From the NCBI RefSeq assembly GCF_012349115.1, contig NZ_PQIG01000076.1:1-64000 (forward strand): a stretch of DNA of 64,000 nt. The letters run 5' to 3'. The first letter of the stretch is position 1; every line of letters begins with the position of its first letter. This DNA is from Rhizobium ruizarguesonis. GTDB lineage: Bacteria > Pseudomonadota > Alphaproteobacteria > Rhizobiales > Rhizobiaceae. Both the position numbers and the translations under genes were made by a program. The notes under the pieces were generated by a model. That model saw nothing but the letters and a program-made list of their open reading frames with translations, had not been told where the DNA came from and made no database searches. Positions 32,925 through 40,835 of the stretch are shown here, piece by piece.

Positions 32925-34280
32925 TTAGCCTGATGCATGTTGCGCGCCTGCCTGGGTCGGTTTGCGGAAGCGGGACAGGAACTCCGGGCCAAGGCTCGTA
33001 AGTGCGATCACGGTATGGGGCCATAGGATGAAGGGGGCGAGCATCATTCCGGCTTCGGTAAATGCCCCGATCAAGATCAGGAGGATAATGACAACCTCCT
33101 TTCTCTTGGTGATGGCGAGCGCTTGATTGAGGGGCGACGAGGTCATCTTCGCCACGAGCCGCACCACGACGAACGACGTCCAGATGATGGTCGCGGGTAT
33201 GCCCATGTTCAGCGCAAGTTCGATATAGGTGTTGTGGGTGGATTGAGCGTCCCACGTAAGGCGAACATATTGCTCCATGATGTCGGGCTGTCGGAACAAG
33301 GCAAATCCCCAGCCTGAAAGCGGCCGCTCGTAGATCAGCGGCAGCAACTGTTCCCAAACATTCGTACGTCCGCTGAGCGTTAGGTCTTTCCCGAATGACT
33401 CGGCAATCGCCTGTGCCACACCCATCAACGCGACGGAGACGACAAAGCCCAGCAGGGCGAATGCAAGAAGAACGACGAAGGATCTGAAGATGCGGCCTGG
33501 AAAGCGCTGAATCCAGCTCATTCCGTAGAATACGGCTATTCCGATCGAAAGCAGGATGATCGCCGTCGATGATTTCGCCAGCACGATGAGCACGAGGTAG
33601 AGCAGCATTGCCGCCCATCGCAGGAGATCATAGTAGCGCAGACGCCACATCGGCAGGGCCGGCAGCAGCAAGATGAAGTTTGTTGCCGAGAACTGGCCGA
33701 GCATGTTTTTGTGGTAAAATGCCCCTTTCACCATCCCGGCATAACTGCCTCTCATCACCGCGAACCGTGGAAAGGCTGCTGTGTAAAGAATATTGATGAA
33801 AGCCGTTGCAATCGCAAATTTCGCCAAGCTTTCAAATGTGTCAACGGCTCCGTAACGGGCCCGGTAAAGAATGGGTCCAGCTGTTAGCAATGCGACCGCA
33901 ACGAGGGCCCGAAGCGAGGCTCCGACGCTGACGGAAAAAGCAATCGAGAGAAAGACGCATAAGCAGACTATGCCGACCAGCGGCGAGGCGCTGCGAATCA
34001 ATTCAAAGATTCGCCTGGGCTCCAGGATGCAGTAGAGGCCAATGAGTGGAACGAGCGACATCAGCAACAGTCGCATCGGCATGGGGTCTTTGCCGACGCC
34101 CTCCTGGAAGTCGGCCGGCAGCCCATACCACATGCCGGTCGCTCTCCAGAGGGAAATATAAAATATTGCCGAGAGGACGATCCGCACGAAGGTTTCACGC
34201 CGAATGCGATATTGCGCGCGAGCTCTGGGTCTATGTCTTTGCAGGCCAATCGGTTGGTAGCTGTCAAATGAGGTGCTCAT
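32925..34280 (-). CDS. O-antigen ligase/Wzy-like polysaccharide membrane protein
   Basis: A 451-residue protein with about 12 membrane helices and the family's large periplasmic loop (about residues 285-370), which contains LSGRTNVWEQLLPLIYERPLSGWGFA and the conserved HNTYIELALNMGIP region. FYHKNMLGQFS near residue 190 is also typical. Such proteins polymerise repeat units or ligate polysaccharide to a lipid carrier (ExoQ/Wzy or WaaL). The next gene overlaps its end, coding an acyltransferase, so both probably shape one surface polysaccharide. Confidence 0.87.
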   Translation of the reverse strand: MSTSFDSYQPIGLQRHRPRARAQYRIRRETFVRIVLSAIFYISLWRATGMWYGLPADFQEGVGKDPMPMRLLLMSLVPLIGLYCILEPRRIFELIRSASPLVGIVCLCVFLSIAFSVSVGASLRALVAVALLTAGPILYRARYGAVDTFESLAKFAIATAFINILYTAAFPRFAVMRGSYAGMVKGAFYHKNMLGQFSATNFILLLPALPMWRLRYYDLLRWAAMLLYLVLIVLAKSSTAIILLSIGIAVFYGMSWIQRFPGRIFRSFVVLLAFALLGFVVSVALMGVAQAIAESFGKDLTLSGRTNVWEQLLPLIYERPLSGWGFALFRQPDIMEQYVRLTWDAQSTHNTYIELALNMGIPATIIWTSFVVVRLVAKMTSSPLNQALAITKRKEVVIILLILIGAFTEAGMMLAPFILWPHTVIALTSLGPEFLSRFRKPTQAGAQHASG

Positions 34281-34323
34281 GACATTCCGCCTTACGTTTT
34301 GGTAACCACCTGAGCGGCAAAAA

Positions 34324-35058
34324 TCAAAGCTGCAGACCCGCTGCGGCGAGGAAGCTCGTGATCAGCTTGTATGCCCCTTCATTAAAATGAAGATGGTCAG
34401 GCTTGTAGTTGGAACATTCTTTATCGCTTGGCTTACCGCACCGCAACATATCATCGTTCATTTGAACAAACGTGACACCCGGCATTTCAGCCAATGACGA
34501 TGCTACAAGCTGGTTGGCCGGAATTCGTACATCCTCGTAGAAGGCATAGCGCTTGCCCCGAGGCGGTATGGACAACGCATAAATATGAGCGCCTGGCCAA
34601 ACAGCGCGAACCTTGCTGACAACAGCGACGACACCAGCTGCCACGGCGCATGGCGCAGTTTTCGCACCCAGATTATTCGTGCCGATAAGCACGACGACAT
34701 CGGCGGGATGGAAATCCGGAAGGTTTAGACCATCGAGGCGGTACAATGCATTTTGCGTGGTATCCCCAGCGACCCCGAGGTTCATCACGGGGCGCGTGGG
34801 AAAGCTGTCCTTGATCCAGGGCTGCCAGAGCTCGATGAGCGAATCGCCGACAAGAGCCAGATTGTATCGGGCTGATTTGTCGCGATAGCTGGGAAGAGCG
34901 CGATCATATCTCTTGCTTGGCTGTTTTTGTTGAGCCGAAGCATTCGACACTTTTGCAGGGTCGGGGCATTCCTGTGCGAAGGACGGGCCAGCATTGCCGA
35001 CGATGAGAAAGAAATTGCATGCGAGGACGATGACGAGGTTGGCGAAAAGTCGCAACAT
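34324..35058 (-). CDS. secreted SGNH/GDSL hydrolase
   Basis: A 244-residue exported hydrolase. A signal peptide covers residues 1-29 (ending SFAQ). The SGNH blocks are GDS with Ser73 (LVGDSLIELW), Gly in NLGVAGDT (about 93-100), GTNN (about 125) and PDHLHFN with the catalytic Asp and His near 223-227. It likely deacylates a polysaccharide or lipid-linked sugar in the periplasm. It is 43 bases upstream of the ligase gene on the same strand and probably in the same operon. Confidence 0.87.
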   Translation of the reverse strand: MLRLFANLVIVLACNFFLIVGNAGPSFAQECPDPAKVSNASAQQKQPSKRYDRALPSYRDKSARYNLALVGDSLIELWQPWIKDSFPTRPVMNLGVAGDTTQNALYRLDGLNLPDFHPADVVVLIGTNNLGAKTAPCAVAAGVVAVVSKVRAVWPGAHIYALSIPPRGKRYAFYEDVRIPANQLVASSLAEMPGVTFVQMNDDMLRCGKPSDKECSNYKPDHLHFNEGAYKLITSFLAAAGLQL

Positions 35059-35294
35059 TCAGATTACCGATATCCTGACGTCTTGGGGCTTTCATTATTG
35101 AAGAGGAAAATGGCGGTGGCAAGGAAAGAGTGGCTCTGGTCTCTCCGCCCGCAATGCTCGGCCCATTGGCAGCCGATCCGTTAAATGAAAATGCAATGGC
35201 CGCATCTGATCAACGAAATCTTCAATTGCCGGAACCAAAGACCGAACCCGCCGTTGATTGCCATGCCCAACCGTGTCCGGGAGACAGGACAGAC

Positions 35295-36101
35295 ATGGCA
35301 CGTCAGACATTCTGGAAAGGTTATCTCAAGCTCTCGCTCGTCACTGCCGCCGTCTCGCTGACGCCGGCGACGACCGAAAGCAACAAGGTCCGTTTCCATG
35401 TCCTCAATCGCCAGACGAAGAACCGCGTCGAAAGCCGCTATGTCGACAGCGTCACCCATAAACCGGTGGCTGAGCGGGACCAGGTGAAGGGCTATCCGCG
35501 CGGCGAGGACGACTATGTTCTTCTCGAAGATGAGGAGATCGAGGAAGTCGGGCTCGAAAGCACCCGCACCATCGAGATCGACAGTTTCGTGCCGCGCGGC
35601 TCGATCGATTGGATCTGGTACGACAAACCGCATTTTCTGGCGCCCGAGGACAAGGTCGGGGTGGAAGCCTTCTGCGTCATCCGCGAGGCGATGAAGGCGA
35701 ATGACGTCGTCGGTATCGCCCGGCTTGTCCTTTATCGTCGTGAGCGTGCCGTGTTGCTGGAGCCGCAAGGCAAGGGCATCGTTCTCTGGACCCTGCGCTA
35801 TGGCGACGAGGTGCGTGAACCCGTGGCCGAACTCGACGATAAGACCGAGATCGACAGCAAGCTGCTGACGCTGATGACGCAACTTGTGAAGGAAGAGACG
35901 AAGGATTGGAGCCCCACCATGGTGCAGGACCCGATCCAGAAACGCCTGAAGTCGATGATCCGCGGCAAGCAGAAGAGCCTGAAGAAGGCCGCGCCCGCGA
36001 AAAAATCCGCACCGGTGAAATCGACGGGCAATGTCATCAATATCATGGATGCGCTGAAAAAGAGCCTGGCCGCGGAAGGCGGCCAGAAGTCGCGCCAATG
36101 A
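35295..36101 (+). CDS. ku: Ku protein (non-homologous end joining)
   Basis: A 268-residue bacterial Ku that binds DNA double-strand ends as a ring-shaped homodimer and recruits LigD. The Ku core spans residues 1-220 (MARQTFWKGYLKLSLVTAAVSL, VARLVLYRRERAVLLEPQGKGI), and the Lys/Ala-rich tail (about 222-268) fits the DNA/LigD-contact region. ATG 35295 begins the conserved region; starts further upstream add non-family sequence. It converges on a second Ku gene. No ligD is seen in this window. Confidence 0.93.
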   Translation: MARQTFWKGYLKLSLVTAAVSLTPATTESNKVRFHVLNRQTKNRVESRYVDSVTHKPVAERDQVKGYPRGEDDYVLLEDEEIEEVGLESTRTIEIDSFVPRGSIDWIWYDKPHFLAPEDKVGVEAFCVIREAMKANDVVGIARLVLYRRERAVLLEPQGKGIVLWTLRYGDEVREPVAELDDKTEIDSKLLTLMTQLVKEETKDWSPTMVQDPIQKRLKSMIRGKQKSLKKAAPAKKSAPVKSTGNVINIMDALKKSLAAEGGQKSRQ

Positions 36102-36103
36102 AA

Positions 36104-36190
36104 AAACGGCCAGCAGTTTTGGGGAAACGACATACATAAATCAAAGACTTAAGACGCACCGCGGGAATCCACTTTGACGCGCTTCAGGTC
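36104..36190. repeat. degenerate RIME2-like repeat between convergent Ku genes
   Basis: The stretch with CAGCAGTTTTGGGGAAACGACAT, then ACATAAATCAAAGACTTAAGACGC, resembles the RIME2-like copies at 31728 and 56634 but with several substitutions and a broken stem. It lies in the gap between the stops of the two Ku genes. I read it as a decayed element that may still assist termination. Confidence 0.5.
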
Positions 36191-36281
36191 CAGCGGCTTC
36201 GCCGGCGCGACAAACCGATGCATTCGCGCGAGGTCGGGTGCGCCTGAGATTGCCTATCGCCCGCCAGGGGTCGAGGCCATA

Positions 36282-37136
36282 TCAGCTTGCCTTCTTGCTG
36301 TGGCTGTCGCTGCGCGCCGGCGCCGTCTTCTTCGCCAGGGCCTTCTTTGTTGGGGCCTTGCCACCCATCTTCGCGCTCTGACGCAGCGCTTCCATCAGGT
36401 CGACGACCTTGCGTTCCGGCGGCTGCTTCTTCTTCGGTGGTGCCCAGCCCTCGATCTTCGCCTTCACCAGTTCGACAAGGGCAGCCTCGTAGCGATCTTC
36501 GTATTCGCTCGGTTCGAAGCTGCCACGCTTGGTCTCCAGGATATGGCCTGCGAGTTCGAGCATCTCCTTGTCGAACTTGATGTCTGGAATGTCCTTGAAG
36601 ACGGTGTCGGCCGAGCGCACCTCGTAGTCGAAATTCAGCATCGTCGCGACGATGTAGTCGTCATGAGGGCGGATCAGCAGCGTTCGGTTGCGCCGGAAAA
36701 GCACGGCTTCGGCCAGCGCCGCGACCTTGCCGTCACGCATGCCCCTGGCGATCAGCGACAGCGCCTCTTCGTCATGCTCGTCCAGGGGTGCGAGGTAGTA
36801 AGGGCGGTCGAAATAAAGCTTGTCGATATCGTCGCTGGCAATGAAGGCCTTCACATCAAGGACCTTGTCGCTTTCCGGCATGATTTCGGCGATCTCGTCG
36901 CCCTCGATGACGATGTAGTCGCCATTCTCCATCCGGTAGCCCTTGACCTGGTCGTCCCGCTCGACCGGTTTGCCGGTCTCGCTGTCGACGAACTGCCGTT
37001 CCACCCGGTGGCCGGTGCTGCGGTTGATGATGTGGAAGGAGACGCGGTCGGAGAAGGAAACGGCGGTGTAGAGTCCGACGGCGCATGTAAGGTCGCCCAC
37101 CTTCAGATGACCTTTCCAGCTTGCCCGAGCGGCCAT
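36282..37136 (-). CDS. ku: Ku protein (second paralogue)
   Basis: A 284-residue Ku paralogue with the same start pattern (WKGHLKVGDLTCAVGLYTA) and core (AEAVLFRRNRTLLIRPHDDYIVATML) as the neighbour but clearly diverged. The C-terminal basic tail (about 240-284) ends in a Lys/Ala/Ser-rich stretch. Rhizobia often carry several Ku copies, in pairs that may form heterodimers. It is convergent with the first Ku gene and is followed upstream by a DUF2188 gene 18 bases away on the same strand. Confidence 0.93.
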   Translation of the reverse strand: MAARASWKGHLKVGDLTCAVGLYTAVSFSDRVSFHIINRSTGHRVERQFVDSETGKPVERDDQVKGYRMENGDYIVIEGDEIAEIMPESDKVLDVKAFIASDDIDKLYFDRPYYLAPLDEHDEEALSLIARGMRDGKVAALAEAVLFRRNRTLLIRPHDDYIVATMLNFDYEVRSADTVFKDIPDIKFDKEMLELAGHILETKRGSFEPSEYEDRYEAALVELVKAKIEGWAPPKKKQPPERKVVDLMEALRQSAKMGGKAPTKKALAKKTAPARSDSHSKKAS

Positions 37137-37154
37137 TCCATCCTCCGTCGCAAA

Positions 37155-37385
37155 TCAGAGCCGGCTGCCGCTCTTGTCGGTTTCGAGCGGTTGGAATTCC
37201 CAGCCACCGTCGGGTGAGGGATAGGCGAGCAGCGCATCGCCATTGCCGATCTTCTGGCGCGACGCGGCGTCCTTGGCATGGACAATCGCTTCATCCGCAG
37301 TCGCATAGGTCTCCGAAAGTGTGTCGCCGAGCTTATAGGCCCAACCATTGTCATGCGGCACGACCTGATAGGTGATATCGGCCAT
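37155..37385 (-). CDS. DUF2188 protein
   Basis: A 76-residue small soluble protein with the DUF2188 pattern (YQVVPHDNGWAYKLGDTLSETYATADEAIVHAKDAAS, then GDALLAYPSPDGGWEFQ). Function of the family is unknown. It precedes the second Ku gene on the same strand with an 18-base gap, so it may be cotranscribed, which hints at a link with stress or DNA repair. Confidence 0.8.
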   Translation of the reverse strand: MADITYQVVPHDNGWAYKLGDTLSETYATADEAIVHAKDAASRQKIGNGDALLAYPSPDGGWEFQPLETDKSGSRL

Positions 37386-37412
37386 TTCGGATCTCCTCTT
37401 TTATTCAACAGT

Positions 37413-37456
37413 GAACATGATGCCGAAAACCGCTCACGGTTTTCGGCATCATGTTC
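37413..37456. repeat. 20-bp perfect hairpin repeat
   Basis: A perfect inverted repeat: 37413-37432 pairs with 37437-37456 around a 4-base loop (CTCA). The arms are built on ATGATGCCGAAAACCG, a palindrome type frequent between rhizobial genes. The right arm ends at the stop codon of the 86-residue gene. It lies between two leftward genes, so it may end transcription of the upstream one, although no U-tract follows. Confidence 0.7.
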
Positions 37457-37716
37457 TACTTCCGATTTGGTTTGCGCCGTTCGTCGAGCGCAATGATCTT
37501 CTCCAACGATGCGATATCCTCGCTGGTGACGACAGGAACCGGATCGGCAGCGATGGCTTCCAGCACCTCCTGTGAGACCGCGCCGTTTCGGATGGCCCAT
37601 TCCAGAGTTTCGCGCGTTGCCCGCTCGGCCTTCAGCTGCGCATAGAGCGCAACGATCAGTCGATCGCGAGCATCCATCCGCCGGCCCTGGTGATCCATGC
37701 TGCGGACATTGCGCAT
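37456..37716 (-). CDS. small hypothetical protein
   Basis: An 86-residue charged, mostly helical protein of unknown function (ARDRLIVALYAQLKAERATRETLEWAIRNGAVSQEVLEAIA). No membrane segment or motif. AAGGTGAG lies about 7 bases upstream of ATG 37716, which supports translation. It lies upstream of the DUF2188 and Ku genes on the same strand, separated by a strong hairpin. Confidence 0.6.
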   Translation of the reverse strand: MRNVRSMDHQGRRMDARDRLIVALYAQLKAERATRETLEWAIRNGAVSQEVLEAIAADPVPVVTSEDIASLEKIIALDERRKPNRK

Positions 37717-37858
37717 TGCAACTCACCTTTGTCGCTGATTTCGTTCAGATGTATTCAACCGATGACGGGTGGAAAGGTTCCGAAACCGATGGCAGCAGCG
37801 CCATTGCCGCCGGAGGCGGAGAACACTATTTGAAGGATATTCGCTGGAGGGTTTCATC

Positions 37859-38287
37859 ATGGCCGATCTCAAAGCTCGTCCCCGTCCAACCGGCGCCACC
37901 GCCGTTCTCGGCCGCACCGGTTTTCCGCATGTCACCTCCGCCACCGGAGGCGAGATCGATATCGTCACCACGCCGTCGCAGCCGGGCTTCAATCCGCTCG
38001 ATCTGCTCTATTCCTCGCTCTCGGCCTGTCTGGTGCTCAGCGCCCGCATCGCCGCCAGCCAGATGGGCGTCCTCGACAAGATCAGCGAAATCACCGCCGA
38101 CGTCACCGGCGAGAAGGCGGCGGAAGGGCTTTCGCGCGTTGCGAAGTTCAATATTGCCTTCTCGATCAAGGGCGATATCGACGAGGAAACCCGCCGGAAT
38201 ATAGCCCATGCCGCGGAAGACGAGATCTGCACGGTGAGCAACACGATCCGCGGCGATCCCGAGTTCTCGACAACGGTATCGGGGTAA
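37859..38287 (+). CDS. OsmC-family peroxide reductase-like protein
   Basis: A 142-residue OsmC/Ohr-fold protein. The two redox cysteines are Cys57 (SSLSACLVLS) and Cys124 (DEICTVSNTI), at positions expected for thiol peroxidases that reduce organic hydroperoxides. GGAGG lies 8 bases before ATG 37859. It diverges from the 86-residue gene. The exact subgroup (OsmC, Ohr or YhfA-like) is not certain; the short length and GFNPLDLLYSS motif favour the OsmC/YhfA group. Confidence 0.85.
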   Translation: MADLKARPRPTGATAVLGRTGFPHVTSATGGEIDIVTTPSQPGFNPLDLLYSSLSACLVLSARIAASQMGVLDKISEITADVTGEKAAEGLSRVAKFNIAFSIKGDIDEETRRNIAHAAEDEICTVSNTIRGDPEFSTTVSG

Positions 38288-38374
38288 GGCTAAATCTACA
38301 TAATAATTATAGACAATTGGGGGAGGAGGATTGCGTGACCATTGCCCCGCTTCTATGCTCGGGCATCGAAAGCA

Positions 38375-39826
38375 ATGATCCCGGCCACCATGCAGCCCAA
38401 GCCTCTCCCGACGTCTGAACAGCCCGTCGTCGCCATCATCGGCGGCGGTGTCTCCGGCGCCGGCGTCGCCTATCATCTCGCGAGAGCCAGCTGCGGCGAG
38501 CGCCCTGCCATCGTGGTCTTCGAGCCGCGCGCCGAGCTTGGCCGCGGCCTTGCCTATGACACGGCAGATCCGGCCCACCGCATCAATGTTCCAGCCGCCA
38601 AGATGAGCCTGCAGCCCGACGACCTGGGGGAGTTCCAGGCCTGGATCGAAGCCCGCGACGCCGTCGCCGACGACCCTGAGGCCAAACAGCCCGAGGGCCT
38701 GCTCTTCCCCCGGCGCCAGCTGTTCGGCGACTATGTCGCCTCCCTGCTGAAGCCGCTGCTGGAAGACGGTGCGGTGCGTCATTGCCGCGCCGCGGTGACC
38801 GGTGTCGAGCGCCGTGCCGGCCGCTGGTCGATCCTCGACGACAGAGGCGGCGTGACGGAGGCCGATATCGTCGCAATCGCCACCAGCCATCCGCCGCCGG
38901 CAGCCCCCGGCCGGCTTGCGAGCCGCCTTGCGGCCCATCCCCGTTTCGTCGCCGATACCACCAAGCCCGGCGCGCTCGACGTGATCCGCCCGCATGACCA
39001 GGTGCTGGTCATCGGCAACGGCCTGACGGCCGCTGATGTCATTGCCTCGCTTGCTGAGCGCGGGCATGACGGCCCGGTAACGGCGATCTCGCGCCGCGGT
39101 CTGCGGTCTCGCGGGCATGCGCCGGTGCCGCAGCAGCTCTTCGGCGATTTCGTCTCCGATGCGACCCATTCCGCCGTGTCGCTGCTGACAGGGATCCGCA
39201 CTGCGATAAAAGCGGCGAAGGCGGAGGGCATCAGCTGGCATGGCGTGATCGACCAGGTGCGGGCGCAGGGATACGATCTCTGGCAGGCGCTGCCGGTTGC
39301 CGAACGACGCCGCCTCGTCCGCCATCTGCGTCCCTATTGGGATGTCCACCGTTTCCGTATCGCCCCGCAGGTCGAGGCCGTGCTCGACGCGGCGATTGCC
39401 ACGGGCCGCCTCGATATCCTGGCCGGCTCGGTCGCCGATGCGCGCATTGAAGGCGAGTTCATTCTTTGCATCCTGCAGCCGCGTCATCAGCGCCAGCCGC
39501 TGGAGCGGCGCTATGACGCCGTCGTCGTCACCACCGGCCCGGCGCATGGCGGCATTCTCGAAACCCAGCCCTGGCTCGCGGCACTTGCGGCAAGCGACCA
39601 CCTGTCGCTTGATCCCACAGGCCTCGGCCTTGCCTGCACCGAGCGTTCGGAGGCGATCGGCCCGTCCGGACATGCAGATCCTTCGCTGCTGATCTCCGGC
39701 CCGCTGGCGCGCGGCACATTCGGCGAGCTGATGGGACTGCCGCAGGTGACCGAGCATGCCTTCTTCATCGCCGGCGAGATCGCCGAAAAGCTACGGACGA
39801 GCGCGACGAATAGGCATCCTGCCTGA
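38375..39826 (+). CDS. FAD/NAD(P)-binding oxidoreductase (PF13454-type)
   Basis: A 483-residue protein of the FAD-NAD(P)-binding type, with GGGVSGAGVAYHLAR near residues 24-38 and a second dinucleotide motif LVIGNGLTAADVI near 210-222. TTGPAHGG and the last segment GPLARGTFGELMGLPQV are typical of the group. It is cytoplasmic and of unknown substrate; relatives are annotated as hydroxyacylglutathione- or siderophore-related without proof. Start is uncertain: ATG 38375 or 38390, with only a weak Shine-Dalgarno. Confidence 0.8.
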   Translation: MIPATMQPKPLPTSEQPVVAIIGGGVSGAGVAYHLARASCGERPAIVVFEPRAELGRGLAYDTADPAHRINVPAAKMSLQPDDLGEFQAWIEARDAVADDPEAKQPEGLLFPRRQLFGDYVASLLKPLLEDGAVRHCRAAVTGVERRAGRWSILDDRGGVTEADIVAIATSHPPPAAPGRLASRLAAHPRFVADTTKPGALDVIRPHDQVLVIGNGLTAADVIASLAERGHDGPVTAISRRGLRSRGHAPVPQQLFGDFVSDATHSAVSLLTGIRTAIKAAKAEGISWHGVIDQVRAQGYDLWQALPVAERRRLVRHLRPYWDVHRFRIAPQVEAVLDAAIATGRLDILAGSVADARIEGEFILCILQPRHQRQPLERRYDAVVVTTGPAHGGILETQPWLAALAASDHLSLDPTGLGLACTERSEAIGPSGHADPSLLISGPLARGTFGELMGLPQVTEHAFFIAGEIAEKLRTSATNRHPA

Positions 39827-39938
39827 TTTTCCACCAATATGTCGCTCTTCGACTGTCCCCGGTGATCGACTTCTGATAGTTCCTCGGCCATCAACATCCC
39901 GCTGACCCATCATTCGGGCGAGCAGAAATATCGAGACC

Positions 39939-40832
39939 ATGTCGCAGGCTGCCTCCACCCTTTCCGAAGCCTCGCCTTCCAATCGTTTCGCCCTTGCGGC
40001 GCTCCTTCTCGGCGGGGCGGCAATCGGCGGCTCGCCGATCTTCGTCAGGCTGTCCGAAGTCGGCCCGATGGCGACGGCCTTCTGGCGCGTGGCGCTGGCG
40101 TTGATCCCGATCGTCATCGTCTCGTTCATGAAGAAGGATGCGGGACCGAAGCCGCAAAGCCTTTCCGACTATGCCATGCTCATTCTCCCAGGCGTCATGT
40201 TGGCGCTCGACCTCGGCGCCTGGCACCTTTCGCTCACTATGACGTCGGTCGCCAATGCGACGCTGCTTGCCAACCTCGCACCAGTTTTCGTCACGCTGAT
40301 CTCCTTCGCCTTTTTCAGCGCGAGGATCAGCCGCGTCTTCCTGCTCGGGCTTGTCCTGGCGCTGTCAGGCGTCGTCGTTCTGAAGGGCGGACCAGCAGCC
40401 GTCGGCAATGGCGACCTCAGCGGCGACGGCATCGCGATGATCGCCGCCTTCTTCTATGCCTGCTACATCCTTGCGATCGGCAGGCTGCGCAGCCGCTTCG
40501 ATACGATCCGCATCATGTTGTGGAGCACGGCATCGGCTGCCGCCTTCATCTTTCCGGTCGGCTTCTTCTACGAAGGTCACATGCTGCCCGCGACCGTCTA
40601 TGGCTGGTCGATCGTCTTCGGCCTCGCCTTTATCAGCCATGCCGGCGGGCAGGTGGCGATCACCTACGCGCTGGCCTATCTGCCGGCGGCCTTTTCCTCG
40701 CTGACACTGCTGCTGCAGCCGGTCGTCGCGGCCATCCTCGCCTGGGCGCTGCTCAACGAGGCGATCGGGACGATGCAGGCGCTCGGCGGCGCCGTCGTGC
40801 TTGCCGGCATCATGGTTGCCCGCCGCGGCTGA
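39939..40832 (+). CDS. EamA-family (DMT) permease
   Basis: A 297-residue inner-membrane transporter with ten predicted helices in two EamA repeats. The first repeat opens with ALAALLLGGAAIGGSPIFVRLSEVGPM and the second repeat near residue 150 (GDGIAMIAAFFYACYILAIGRL). Proteins of this kind export amino acids or nucleotide metabolites. It is a single-gene unit; the stop is 3 bases before the convergent glyoxalase-esterase stop. Confidence 0.9.
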   Translation: MSQAASTLSEASPSNRFALAALLLGGAAIGGSPIFVRLSEVGPMATAFWRVALALIPIVIVSFMKKDAGPKPQSLSDYAMLILPGVMLALDLGAWHLSLTMTSVANATLLANLAPVFVTLISFAFFSARISRVFLLGLVLALSGVVVLKGGPAAVGNGDLSGDGIAMIAAFFYACYILAIGRLRSRFDTIRIMLWSTASAAAFIFPVGFFYEGHMLPATVYGWSIVFGLAFISHAGGQVAITYALAYLPAAFSSLTLLLQPVVAAILAWALLNEAIGTMQALGGAVVLAGIMVARRG

Positions 40833-40835
40833 TCG

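Noticed and set aside
37826..39757. 643-codon antisense frame opposite the OsmC-like and FAD genes
   Set aside because: Spans two real genes on the other strand; composition is that of an antisense shadow.
38375..39826. Hydrogen cyanide synthase subunit as identity of the FAD protein
   Set aside because: Tempting near a cyanide-linked cluster, but it has no HcnA/HcnC partners and the motifs fit the generic PF13454 group better.
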